From: an uncultured Ramlibacter sp.
Lineage (GTDB): Bacteria > Pseudomonadota > Gammaproteobacteria > Burkholderiales > Burkholderiaceae_C
NCBI RefSeq assembly: GCF_936925435.1
Contig: NZ_CAKZHQ010000050.1
Span: forward strand, 1-64,000
Length of the DNA: 64,000 nucleotides
Direction: 5' to 3'
Shown: positions 55,781-64,000 of the stretch, one piece after another
Position numbering within the stretch: the first letter of the stretch is position 1
Layout of the letters: each line of letters opens with the position of its first letter
The notes under the pieces: model-generated
The model's database searches: none
Told to the model about the DNA's origin: nothing
Seen by the model: the letters and a program-made list of their open reading frames with translations, nothing else
Program-made: the position numbers and the translations under genes

Positions 55781-56929
55781 ATGCGCCTACCCAAGGTCTT
55801 TGCCATTTTCGCGCGCGGGAAATCACGTCCGCTGGAAAGAAGTGTGTCCGTCCTGCTCTGGATGGGAACTTTCCTGATGATGTGTATCCTCGCCTTCGTC
55901 AAAGAAGGCGTGCTGCCCGCATACTTCTTTTTCGACTCCTATCAGATCAGCACCTTGATTGCGGGTGGCTCAGTCGATGAATTAGCAGCGGGCGAATCTT
56001 TTGGCAGCGCGGCCGCGTTCTACAACATTCTCGGGTTGACCGACCGCGACATTGCGGTTCCAGCAATTTCCGTCTTGGTGATTCTGGGATTTTTCCTGCA
56101 TTTCATCAAGAGGGCGAAGGCAGACGCGATTGCATTCTCCGACTTCGTGATCTTCGGGTATTTCTGCCTGCTGTTGATCGTTTATGCCACGACCTTCAGC
56201 AAGGATTTCATCGTCCTGTTCCTGTTGATTGGATTCGTCTTCCTGGAGCGGCGCGGCGTGATCGGTTTGGCGGCGTGGTCTGCTCTGGCATTGGTCTACG
56301 CCTATTACTTCCGGGCGTATTGGTCGCTGGTCATCATTGAGTTTTGGGGCTTGTATTTCGTCATGCGGGTGACCCGGAAGCTGAGGTATGTATTCATCGC
56401 CATGTTCTTCTCCTTGCTGGTGCTCTCATTTGCAATGCAGGAGTATCTGGGCTTCAGGGTGGACTATTTCCGCTACGCAGTGAACCAAATGAGGTTGCGG
56501 GAGGGGAATGTGAATGCGAATACCATGATCATGCCTTGGCTACCCGGCGGCGATGTACTGACGGGATGGGTCAATGTTTCTTTGACATTGATCACCCTGA
56601 TCCTGCCCATCCCTCTGCTGCTGCTTTTGACTCCATACTACCTGGTGCTCTTTACCTTGACTATTACGGCGTTCGTCAAGTTCTTCCGTGCGATTCGTGC
56701 GTTGTTGCGGCAGGGGGTGCGCGGCGGCTTGATCAACTACGCTGTGCTGATCCTGGCCTTTATGACCATTCAGAGCATTTTCGAGCCGGACTACGGCAGC
56801 TATGCGCGGCACTTAGCACCGTTTTACCCCCTATTCATCAGCATCTTGTTCAGTAGAGTCACGCTTGGCCGACGTGACACCCAGCCCGTTCCGTTTGAGA
56901 CGGCGAATTCAGCGAACACGTGGCGATGA
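55781..56929 (+). CDS. Wzy-like polysaccharide polymerase candidate
   Basis: 382 residues, with about ten hydrophobic helices and a long periplasmic-type loop around LREGNVNANTMIMPWLPGGD. Wzy polymerases have low sequence similarity, so the call rests on topology and place among glycosyltransferases. GC content is much lower than in flanking genes. The stop overlaps the next gene. Confidence 0.6.
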   Translation: MRLPKVFAIFARGKSRPLERSVSVLLWMGTFLMMCILAFVKEGVLPAYFFFDSYQISTLIAGGSVDELAAGESFGSAAAFYNILGLTDRDIAVPAISVLVILGFFLHFIKRAKADAIAFSDFVIFGYFCLLLIVYATTFSKDFIVLFLLIGFVFLERRGVIGLAAWSALALVYAYYFRAYWSLVIIEFWGLYFVMRVTRKLRYVFIAMFFSLLVLSFAMQEYLGFRVDYFRYAVNQMRLREGNVNANTMIMPWLPGGDVLTGWVNVSLTLITLILPIPLLLLLTPYYLVLFTLTITAFVKFFRAIRALLRQGVRGGLINYAVLILAFMTIQSIFEPDYGSYARHLAPFYPLFISILFSRVTLGRRDTQPVPFETANSANTWR

Positions 56930-58026
56930 GGATTTTGCATATCGCCGAAACCAGCAAGGGCGGGGTTGGTACGGTGATGGGAGAACTGATTCGCGATCAG
57001 TGCCAGCGATACGGCCGCGATCAAGTTTCCTATTTGGTGCCTTCCGAACATGCTGAGGATTTAGGTTTGGACAAGCTGCCTGGCGCATATATCTTCCGAC
57101 GCACCGGTAGAAACGTCAGATCGTTGCTTCTGCTGTGGCGCGAAACCTTGTCTTTGATCCGCATGCTTAGGCCGGAAATCGTGCACCTGCATAGCACTTT
57201 TGCGGGCTTGATCGGGCGCTTGGCCGTACTGACGCTGCCTCGAGATCGCCGCCCGGCGATCATCTATTGTCCGCATGCGTTTGCATTCCTTCAGCATGGC
57301 AGCCGCAGCAAACTCACAGCGTATCGCCTTGCCGAACGCATGCTGAGTCCGATGGCTGCGAAGATCATTTGCGTAAGCGAATTCGAACGACAGGAAGGGG
57401 TCCAGGCCGGAATCGATGCCGATCGCTTGTGCGTCATCTATAACGGTGTACGCAATGAGGCGGGCTCTGGCGAACAACTTGACCCGTACCTTCCGGGTGT
57501 GACGAAGAATTTGCTTTTTGTCGGCAGGTTCGATCAGCAGAAGGGCTTTGATGTCCTGTTGCGGGCTATGGGGGAGTTGTATGGCGCCCCTGTGCGGTTG
57601 ACGGCGATCGGCGCAGCGGTAGTGGGGAGCACGCAGCCTCCAAATCTGCCGAATGTTACATACACTGGGTGGATCGCCTCTCGCAAACTGGCACCCTATT
57701 TCATGTTTGCAGATGCTCTGATCATTCCGAGTCGATGGGAGGGGTTCGCGATGGTTCCGTTGGAGGCGATGCAATATGGTTTGTGCGTGATTGCCAGCGA
57801 TGCGTGCTCACTGCCTGAGCAGGTGATCTCGGGGGTCAATGGGGAGTTGTTCCCTTCGGGTGACTGGCGCGCGTTGGCGGGGACCATCCAGAATGGCGAC
57901 CCGGGAGCTTGGCGGAAACTCGGCGCTCAAGGGCGACACATGTACCAGGAAAAATTCACCCCCGAAGTGATGAGCGCGCAGACTGCGGCTGTGTATGAGC
58001 AACTTTGTCGGGGGGGGACATGCTAA
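56926..58026 (+). CDS. Glycosyltransferase family 4
   Basis: 366 residues from the ATG at 56926, overlapping the preceding stop (ATGA); a GTG at 56920 would add two residues. GT-B motifs include GGVGTVMGEL, VGRFDQQKGFDVLLRAM and IIPSRWEGFAMVPLEAMQYG with the E-x7-E signature. Role: assembly of the repeat unit. Confidence 0.9.
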   Translation: MRILHIAETSKGGVGTVMGELIRDQCQRYGRDQVSYLVPSEHAEDLGLDKLPGAYIFRRTGRNVRSLLLLWRETLSLIRMLRPEIVHLHSTFAGLIGRLAVLTLPRDRRPAIIYCPHAFAFLQHGSRSKLTAYRLAERMLSPMAAKIICVSEFERQEGVQAGIDADRLCVIYNGVRNEAGSGEQLDPYLPGVTKNLLFVGRFDQQKGFDVLLRAMGELYGAPVRLTAIGAAVVGSTQPPNLPNVTYTGWIASRKLAPYFMFADALIIPSRWEGFAMVPLEAMQYGLCVIASDACSLPEQVISGVNGELFPSGDWRALAGTIQNGDPGAWRKLGAQGRHMYQEKFTPEVMSAQTAAVYEQLCRGGTC

Positions 58027-58955
58027 GAGTGGTCTTTATCCACGATGGCCGGGCGAACTATCCAAGTATCGGTGCATTTCGCGAACTGTGGAGGGCGCGC
58101 CTGGCGATCGAAGAAATGACGCTCGAAGCGGCGGGCAAGGCGGACCTGTCAGACGCCATCTGTTGGTACATGATGGGGTTTTATCCCAGAAAACTACCGG
58201 CCGCCCTGACCGTGCACGACTACAAATCGCTATCACTCGGCAGATTCAGCGCATTCAAGGATTTCCTGAAGTTTCGGTTTAACGCTAAGCCGGACCTGCG
58301 CATACTGAAGCAGGAGATCAAGGCGACGCACTCTTTTCGAGATGACGTACCCGAGGTAATTCAGGATATCGGAGTGCCCGACTCCATCCTGTCTTACCGG
58401 CAGGCAGTTGCCAGCGCGGCTGAATACGATTTCTGCTACATCGGCGCGATCAGCCGTGAACGCAGGATTCATTTGATGATCGACAGCTTCCTTTCACGGT
58501 TCGCACAGAGCAAGACCCTGTTGATGATGGGCGAGGTCGAGCCCATAGTGCGCGAACGTTATCGCGCGAACACCAATATTATTTTCACTGGCAGGCTGAC
58601 GCAGCCGGCGCTGTTTGAAAACATGAACAAATGCGCGGCTGTGGCCTGCTATTTCCCCAATCACTTTCCTCACATCGTCCAGACGCCGACCAAATTGCTC
58701 GAGGCGGCCGCAATTGGCAGTCGTATTCTTGCGAATGAGCAGCCCATGAACCGGGTCAAGGCAAGCGAATTCGGGATGCAGGTGCGATGGGGCGAAGCGG
58801 CAGACATGTTCCGCGACTGTCCCGATCAGCTTGACTGGGCAGATAACCGGCAATTCGATCCTGCGCCGATGCTGACCTCGGTCATGTCGAGTCGCTCTGG
58901 ACTGACCGGGTACATTGAAAACGTCCTCGCGACAGGGGCGCTTACATCGCGCTGA
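58020..58955 (+). CDS. Glycosyltransferase, probable
   Basis: 311 residues from the ATG at 58020 after a GGGGGGGA stretch; it overlaps the previous stop by seven bases. The C-terminal half looks like a GT-B donor domain (FCYIGAISRERRIHLMIDSF, NIIFTGRLTQPALFENMNKC, TKLLEAAAIGSRILANEQP). The N-terminal half is divergent. It is the last plus-strand gene before the locus flips orientation. Confidence 0.75.
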   Translation: MLRVVFIHDGRANYPSIGAFRELWRARLAIEEMTLEAAGKADLSDAICWYMMGFYPRKLPAALTVHDYKSLSLGRFSAFKDFLKFRFNAKPDLRILKQEIKATHSFRDDVPEVIQDIGVPDSILSYRQAVASAAEYDFCYIGAISRERRIHLMIDSFLSRFAQSKTLLMMGEVEPIVRERYRANTNIIFTGRLTQPALFENMNKCAAVACYFPNHFPHIVQTPTKLLEAAAIGSRILANEQPMNRVKASEFGMQVRWGEAADMFRDCPDQLDWADNRQFDPAPMLTSVMSSRSGLTGYIENVLATGALTSR

Positions 58956-59029
58956 TCGCCTGGATCGTTTTCTATACGTTGAGACCAACCGGGGCGTGGT
59001 GTGCTCGGTTCAAGTTGATTGAGGCCGGA

Positions 59030-59833
59030 TCAACGGGAGCCGAAGAACTCCTTGCGTACTGCAGTGTCTACCGGCCGCAGCCGTAGCAGGTTCAGCAATT
59101 GCTGCGGGCGCCGCAACGCACCCCAATTCCACACATACTTGCGCAGGATCTTCGGCGCCTGGCTGTGCGAGCCGGCGTGTCCCACTCGGTAGATCGCCCC
59201 GCGGAACGGAAGCTGGCGCAGCGGCGTCGCGCGCGCGGTCAGGATGTCGTCGATGCGCCGATGGCTACCCAGCATGGTCTTGATGTAGTCCTGCGAAGCG
59301 TCCTCGAATCGCTGCGGCAGCCCGTAAAGGTCGGACCGGACAATCAGGGTCGTACCGCAGACGTGGTTCAGCTTGTCGTGTTGCAGCAAGAGGTTGCCAC
59401 CGTCGTCCCAGATATAACCCAGGTTGACGGTCCAGCCTGGCGCTTCTGTATGCTGGGCGACGAATCCCGCAAGCCGAGAACTGACGAAGTCGTCGTCGTC
59501 CACAATCATGAAGAAACGGCTGTCGCGGCTGCTCAGCATGCCTTTGAGTACCCGCCGGCCTTTGTCGATGCGGAAGGCGTCAAGGAAGTCTTCCGTGGAG
59601 CCCCCACCCTTCTCATGCATCAGGTTCGGGCCAAACTGAACCCATTCCACACGGAAGCGGTCCGGTAGATCAGGCAAGTCCGCGCCTTCGTTCGCGACGA
59701 TGACTCCGTTCCAATCACCATCGGCCTGGTTGGAGATGGAGGCGACGGTCTGCGCCAGGTTGGCCTTCAGTCGCGACCAGTCACGTGCATTGTCCTGGTG
59801 GCGTACGGGGATGATGAACGTCAGTGTGGTCAT
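59030..59833 (-). CDS. Glycosyltransferase family 2
   Basis: 267 residues. MTTLTFIIPVRHQDNARDW and the metal site FFMIVDDDDFVS (DDD) show a GT-A enzyme. It is the last gene of the minus-strand half of the locus and converges on the gene ending at 58955, with 74 bp between and no strong terminator. Confidence 0.85.
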   Translation of the reverse strand: MTTLTFIIPVRHQDNARDWSRLKANLAQTVASISNQADGDWNGVIVANEGADLPDLPDRFRVEWVQFGPNLMHEKGGGSTEDFLDAFRIDKGRRVLKGMLSSRDSRFFMIVDDDDFVSSRLAGFVAQHTEAPGWTVNLGYIWDDGGNLLLQHDKLNHVCGTTLIVRSDLYGLPQRFEDASQDYIKTMLGSHRRIDDILTARATPLRQLPFRGAIYRVGHAGSHSQAPKILRKYVWNWGALRRPQQLLNLLRLRPVDTAVRKEFFGSR

Positions 59834-59842
59834 CAGAGAGTC

Positions 59843-60883
59843 CTACTTCATGGGGTGGGCGGCGCCCGCAGCCTCGTTCGCCCATTGAATGGCGTCAGGG
59901 AGCGAGGAGGCACGGTAGACCAAGTCGGTTCCGCCGGAAAATGCGTCCATGAACCGGCGAATCTTTCCATACGAGTTGTCAAGTACCGCGTGTGGGCGCC
60001 CCAGCAGAATGGAGATGATGTGCACATGCAGCCGGTCTGTCACGATAGCTTGCGCTCGCTGCAACTGCCTCACACCTCGCCCGAAACGCTGATTGGCAGC
60101 CGCGTCAAATAAGCCCTGGCGTATAAGCGCGCCGTCCAGCGTGTGTGCTGCACCCAACGCCCCGAGAAGTTTCGATATGCGGATCGGCAGCCAGGGTTCC
60201 GTGATCCAGTCTTCGACCGGCACGTCCGGATACGCCGATAAGTTGTGCTCACCCGCCTTCTCTCGGTCCTCCCGTAGCATGGCCAGCAGTGGGATCGTCG
60301 GGGGCGCCGCCTCCAAGGGGCCAATCGAGAACGCCATGTCGGGGCACAAGATGACGCGGCAATCGAACCTTTTTTCGGCGAAGTGCTTCGACTCCTCGTC
60401 GCGTACGAGCAGGGTGAAGTTGCCATGCTTGCCGATGATACGGGCCGTCTCGTCTGCTCGTCCCGGGTTGCCGAAATGGATTGACTGGGGAAATTGGATG
60501 ATGGGACGTCCCGGCCAACGCTTCAGGAGTCGTTCGCGAAATTCCTGGTGGCCGAGCCAGATATCACCGAAATTCCCACCCCCATGGATGAAGATCGGGC
60601 CCGAGGGCGCATGCCGTTTCAGTGAGGCTTCCGAAAACGTCCAGCCAGTCGAAACATAGGCCGGTTGCCGACCTATGTGCTTGCGGAAGTAGGCGACTTC
60701 CCCGAGCCAGATTGCGGAGTCGCCGACATTGCGAATATTCGGAAAATCGAGAAGCGCAAACGGTTCATCTTTCACGAACGGGGCCAAACATTCGTGAATT
60801 CGGGCCTGGAGGCCGTCGATCATGGCCAAGCGGGGAGTGGTGGTCACTGGAATAGGTGTAATGGGTTGGAGATTCAAGTTCAT
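59843..60883 (-). CDS. Polysaccharide pyruvyl transferase
   Basis: 346 residues. Pyruvyl-transferase features: FALLDFPNIRNVGDSAIWLGE at the N-terminus, FIHGGGNFGDIWLGHQEFRER, and RLHVHIISILLGRPHAVLDN. It adds a pyruvate ketal from phosphoenolpyruvate to a sugar. It lies between the GT2 and Wzx genes; nine bases precede the GT2 gene. A second, unrelated-looking member is at 62360-63241. Confidence 0.88.
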   Translation of the reverse strand: MNLNLQPITPIPVTTTPRLAMIDGLQARIHECLAPFVKDEPFALLDFPNIRNVGDSAIWLGEVAYFRKHIGRQPAYVSTGWTFSEASLKRHAPSGPIFIHGGGNFGDIWLGHQEFRERLLKRWPGRPIIQFPQSIHFGNPGRADETARIIGKHGNFTLLVRDEESKHFAEKRFDCRVILCPDMAFSIGPLEAAPPTIPLLAMLREDREKAGEHNLSAYPDVPVEDWITEPWLPIRISKLLGALGAAHTLDGALIRQGLFDAAANQRFGRGVRQLQRAQAIVTDRLHVHIISILLGRPHAVLDNSYGKIRRFMDAFSGGTDLVYRASSLPDAIQWANEAAGAAHPMK

Positions 60884-60884
60884 G

Positions 60885-62363
60885 TCACGCGGCCTTGCGT
60901 TTCAGAAGCTTTCTCAGAAGTTCCTGGAACTCCCGTTCAGGGCCGGATGGTTTCCCGCTGGCTAACCACAGCAGGATCATGGTGACCAAGTACGTCGCCA
61001 GAGAGGCCATTCCAATTGTGGCGATCTTAAAAGCCAGGGACCACGCGTCCCCTGTGGTTAGGTAGGGGTCTATGAGGAGCGCGATCCCTACCATTGCACA
61101 GGAGCTGACGAGGGCGCGCCAATTTGCGGCCAGTTGTTCCAGGAGGCCCAGTCCCGTGAAACGCCGCACAAGGCGCAGGTTGAAGTAGATGGCGATGAGA
61201 CCCGACACCACGCGCGCGAGCACGATCCCCGTGAGCCCGCCTGCGAGCATCCCGACGACGATGAGCGGGACGCGAATCGCCAACATCTGCGTGCTACGGA
61301 TGAAAAGAAGCCGGGTCTCACCGAGCGCCATTCCGATTGGTTGCGACAAGGAGGCCAAGGTCTGCACGGCGAATATTGATGCGAGCGCTTGCACGATGAA
61401 AATCGCAGGTGCCCACTTGTCGCCCATGGTCAATCGGACAAGCGGGTCGGCCACAAGGGCCGCGCCGATGCCTGCGGGCAGGGCGAAGGCGGTAACGAGT
61501 CCCTGGGCGCGCTGATAGGCGGTGGCAAGGCGCGAACGGTCTTCGCGGATGCTGGAAAACCCAGGAAAGAGGACCTTCGTCAGGGGCGCCGTCACTTCCC
61601 GCGTCGCCAACTGTGCCAGGTTGTTGCCTACCGAATAGTGACCCAGAGCACTCGTGCCGAGCCCCTTGCCCACCAGCAGGAAATCGAACCTCCAATTCAG
61701 CGTGTTGACAATCTGCCCCGCGGTGAGCCACCCCGAAAAGCGGAACAGTTCCTTGCCACCGCTGAAGGAGATGCGGGGACGGTAGGGAACGAAAAGGTAC
61801 GACAAAACCAGGCTCGTCACTTGCATTGCAATCGTGCCGACCACCAGTGCCCAATAGCTCTTGTATGCCATTGCCCAAGTGATTGACGCCAATACGCCAA
61901 CGAGCTTCTGCGCTACGCTCAGAGCGAAGTCCTGCCAGAAAATAAGATCGCGCTGAAGCAGCGCCACTTTCGGATTGGTCAGCCCGGTAAGTCCGATTCC
62001 AATGCCGAGCACCACCATGACCGCCGCGAGTCGTGGATCACCATAGATATCGGCAGCGGGGCCACCAGCCGCAGCGAACACGCCGCCAATCGCCAGGCTG
62101 CGCAATGCGCTCAGTGTCCATGCAGTATCGATGTGCGATCGCGAAGGAGACGCATGTTGCACCAGCGCGGACGCCAGGGAGAGCTCGGTCGCGGCATTGA
62201 CAATCATCAGCATGGTCGTGGCCAACGCCACCAGACCGAAGTCTTCCGGCATCAGAAGTCTGGCCAGAACGATGGTGCTCAGAGCGGCGAGAGCATTGAC
62301 GAGGGCCCGGGATGCACCGATCCAGATGCTTCCCTTGATCAACCTGCCGCGAATTTCACTCAT
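60885..62363 (-). CDS. Polysaccharide flippase (Wzx/PST type)
   Basis: 492 residues with about twelve to fourteen hydrophobic helices, starting with the basic IKGSIWIGASRALVNALAAL. This is the polysaccharide-transport branch of the MOP superfamily, which moves lipid-linked repeat units across the inner membrane. Its ATG overlaps the TGA of the pyruvyl transferase gene at 62360-62363. Confidence 0.9.
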   Translation of the reverse strand: MSEIRGRLIKGSIWIGASRALVNALAALSTIVLARLLMPEDFGLVALATTMLMIVNAATELSLASALVQHASPSRSHIDTAWTLSALRSLAIGGVFAAAGGPAADIYGDPRLAAVMVVLGIGIGLTGLTNPKVALLQRDLIFWQDFALSVAQKLVGVLASITWAMAYKSYWALVVGTIAMQVTSLVLSYLFVPYRPRISFSGGKELFRFSGWLTAGQIVNTLNWRFDFLLVGKGLGTSALGHYSVGNNLAQLATREVTAPLTKVLFPGFSSIREDRSRLATAYQRAQGLVTAFALPAGIGAALVADPLVRLTMGDKWAPAIFIVQALASIFAVQTLASLSQPIGMALGETRLLFIRSTQMLAIRVPLIVVGMLAGGLTGIVLARVVSGLIAIYFNLRLVRRFTGLGLLEQLAANWRALVSSCAMVGIALLIDPYLTTGDAWSLAFKIATIGMASLATYLVTMILLWLASGKPSGPEREFQELLRKLLKRKAA

Positions 62364-63241
62364 GGGGCGCTGGTTGACTGCCTGTGGCCTGGCCGAGCCG
62401 CGAGCGGTCCCTTCCAGAGATCCCAGGGAAACGCATCCAGCAATGCTTGCGAATCGAAAGTGGGGTGCTCCATCCCGCCCATCTCTAAAGCCTGGTCCAC
62501 TGTCTTGGCAAAAACGAGCTCGGTCCGTCCAGTTCCCAGTACATAGTCACGGTATTTGAACAGCGACTCTGTCTGGGAGACGCGCAGGTAGCGCGCTGGA
62601 ATCCCGAAGGCCTCGGCAATGATCAGGCCATGAAGGGAACTGGCGATGACGAGTTCCGCCTGCAGGATCTCCTCGACGCAGCGATTCCAGCTGTCCATCG
62701 GCGAGACCACGGTACCGATTGGAAGCTGCGCAAAGTGACGCAAATCGTGGAGATTGGGAACGACCACGTAAGGCTTCGATGCGGATGCCCGGAACCGCCC
62801 GGGAAACAGGCGGGGCAGCAACAAGGCCGGATCGCCGTACACCGGTGGAACCTGGATGCCAAGCTCTTGCAGGAAATCCCTGGTCAAGGGGCCCCGCACT
62901 GCGCGGACATCCAGCGATGTAAAGCGATGGGCTGCTGGGGCGATCTTGCCGTTCACGCCGGAACCCCAGATGACATCGCCAGTGTTTGCGAAATGCAGGA
63001 TGGACCCCACGGCCAGCAAGTTGCGCGTCTTCGGCACCTCCTCCTCCAGCACGCGTCCCTTCCCTGCGAGGATGGCATCGACGACGATCTTTGAAAGGTG
63101 GTCCCCGAAGTTGTGACTTTGGGTGTCCGGTCGCCAGAACACAAGGTTGACCATGGGGTAGGGCTGGGCCGGGACCTGCAATCCGCCATGGTGTGCCTTG
63201 CGCAGTCGACGAAGCGCTGCAGCGAACGGGGGAAATTGCAT
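62360..63241 (-). CDS. Polysaccharide pyruvyl transferase
   Basis: 293 residues. The family pattern is seen in FWRPDTQSHNFGDHLSK, VIWGSGVNGKIAP, VRAVRGPLTRDFLQELG, VYGDPALLLPRLF and VIASSLHGLIIAEAFGIPA. It may pyruvylate a different sugar from the enzyme encoded at 59843. It starts the minus-strand run after a 219 bp gap, so a promoter probably lies there. Confidence 0.85.
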   Translation of the reverse strand: MQFPPFAAALRRLRKAHHGGLQVPAQPYPMVNLVFWRPDTQSHNFGDHLSKIVVDAILAGKGRVLEEEVPKTRNLLAVGSILHFANTGDVIWGSGVNGKIAPAAHRFTSLDVRAVRGPLTRDFLQELGIQVPPVYGDPALLLPRLFPGRFRASASKPYVVVPNLHDLRHFAQLPIGTVVSPMDSWNRCVEEILQAELVIASSLHGLIIAEAFGIPARYLRVSQTESLFKYRDYVLGTGRTELVFAKTVDQALEMGGMEHPTFDSQALLDAFPWDLWKGPLAARPGHRQSTSAP

Positions 63242-63460
63242 GGGTGGCTAGTTTCTGCAGGAATGCAAAATGGTCCTTAAGCTTCGGGAGAGACTATGGG
63301 AATATCTTACTCGAACCGCTCGGATCAAACTCGCGTAGTCAGCATGCATGAGGGCCGCCGTCTTGGCCTCGACTCGGCACTGATACGGTGCATCGGCGAG
63401 CGCAGAAGCTTGGGCCGGAAGCGATAAGCCGCATAAGTTCCAACAGGATGGAACATTCCA
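63242..63460 (-). promoter_or_regulatory. Intergenic gap in the minus-strand locus
   Basis: 219 bp with no supported gene. GTTCCA (63437-63442) and TGGAAC (63449-63454) form a perfect 6 bp hairpin just after the end of the upstream glycosyltransferase gene, a possible weak terminator. No clear promoter hexamers were identified. Confidence 0.35.
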
Positions 63461-64000
63461 CTAGACTCCTAATTTGATGAAAGCCTGCTCGATGTAGTGG
63501 CGGCAGGAACTGTCCGACAAGTGTGATAGTAGTTCTGCGTTATCGCGCTTCGCCGCCGGCGCTTTGGCGGCTTGGCTAAGAATTCTGGCCAGGGAGGGCG
63601 CGTCCGGCGCGGTGAACATGGCAGCCGCAGGAAACCTGTCCGTCAGCCATTGCGAGAAAGCGCTTCCGACGCAGAAGATGGTGGCTCCCATGGAAACTCC
63701 ATAGATCAAGCTTCCACTGACAATCATGTCGTCGTCGGAGCTTGCGAGAATCAAGCCCTCGGATTCGGCAACCAGCTTGGCCGCTTCGGCCTCAGAAGTA
63801 AACTTGGGGATGAAGCGGACATTTGGACCGGCAAGCTCCCGCAGCCGTTGGAGATAGACGGCATCCGAGGCAGGGCCGCAAATTACGAGCCTGAGATTGC
63901 GGTCCAGATGCGGAAGCAGATTGTGGATACCTTTGTACGGAAGTATTCTTCCGAATATGACGTAGTAGGGGGAGTCTCCCGCCAGAGCGGCCACGCGGTC
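63461..64000 (-). CDS. Glycosyltransferase family 4-like, 5' end outside the window
   Basis: About 179 C-terminal residues; the frame is open through the window edge. Motifs YYVIFGRILPYKGIHNLL and the C-terminal donor site (LVAESEGLILASSDDDMIVSGSLIYGVSMG) indicate a GT-B donor domain. The missing N-terminus should hold the acceptor domain. Part of the polysaccharide locus. Confidence 0.8.
   Translation of the reverse strand, partial: DRVAALAGDSPYYVIFGRILPYKGIHNLLPHLDRNLRLVICGPASDAVYLQRLRELAGPNVRFIPKFTSEAEAAKLVAESEGLILASSDDDMIVSGSLIYGVSMGATIFCVGSAFSQWLTDRFPAAAMFTAPDAPSLARILSQAAKAPAAKRDNAELLSHLSDSSCRHYIEQAFIKLGV

Overview
This 64 kb window is GC-rich chromosomal DNA from a betaproteobacterium. 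Several things point to Burkholderiales, most likely a Comamonadaceae-type genome: the ribF-ileS-lspA and ftsK-lolA-rarA style gene orders, Bug/Tct tricarboxylate-transport genes, paired pimC/pimD-like acyl-CoA dehydrogenases, and a short intergenic repeat of a kind I associate with that family. The family-level placement is inference. No rRNA, tRNA, CRISPR array, insertion sequence or phage gene was seen.

Layout. 1-258 holds stacked palindromes. 269-4343 (minus) is a MoxR / DUF58 / VWA stress-type operon led by a membrane-anchored trypsin-like protease. 4442-8723 holds TatD, a MscS channel, a spermidine-synthase-like protein and a stand-alone GspE-type ATPase. 8859-19142 holds tctB-tctA, two EamA exporters, a periplasmic M48 protease with an SH3-like partner, an atypical SDR, a quinone reductase, a DUF4743/Nudix protein, a receiver-only response regulator and a Na/Pi cotransporter. 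19176-23647 is ribF-ileS-lspA. 23787-34118 holds HNH, a Tat-lipoprotein hydrolase, an acyl-CoA dehydrogenase pair, yceH, purN, an rRNA methyltransferase, a desaturase, rpmB-rpmG and trxB. 34293-40571 is crp/fnr, ftsK, lolA, GNAT, a small membrane protein and rarA. 40809-44403 is the four-gene livHMGF operon. 44409-50626 holds an outer-membrane barrel, a Bug protein with an M20 carboxypeptidase, a ferredoxin-type reductase, an NAD-dependent epimerase-like protein and a degenerate serine protease.

50720-64000 is an exopolysaccharide or capsule locus. It holds an initiating sugar transferase, UDP-glucose-type dehydrogenase, at least five further glycosyltransferases, a Wzy-like membrane protein, a Wzx flippase and two polysaccharide pyruvyl transferases. 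Its base composition is visibly less GC-rich than the rest, suggesting separate ancestry. Together these genes could make, pyruvylate, flip and polymerise an acidic polysaccharide; export genes are not in the window.

The most unusual signal is a dispersed repeat of about 45 bp (core GATAGCGC...GGACGGGGGCTACAGCCC) with at least five copies here. Copies do more than sit between genes. One lies in frame inside the Nudix gene, where a single base difference from its sister copy removes a stop codon. One encodes most of the LolA signal peptide. Two supply the stop codons of purN and the epimerase-like gene. One forms a rho-independent terminator. A second notable signal is a 52-codon gene, coupled by an ATGA overlap, between the sugar dehydrogenase and a glycosyltransferase in the polysaccharide operon.
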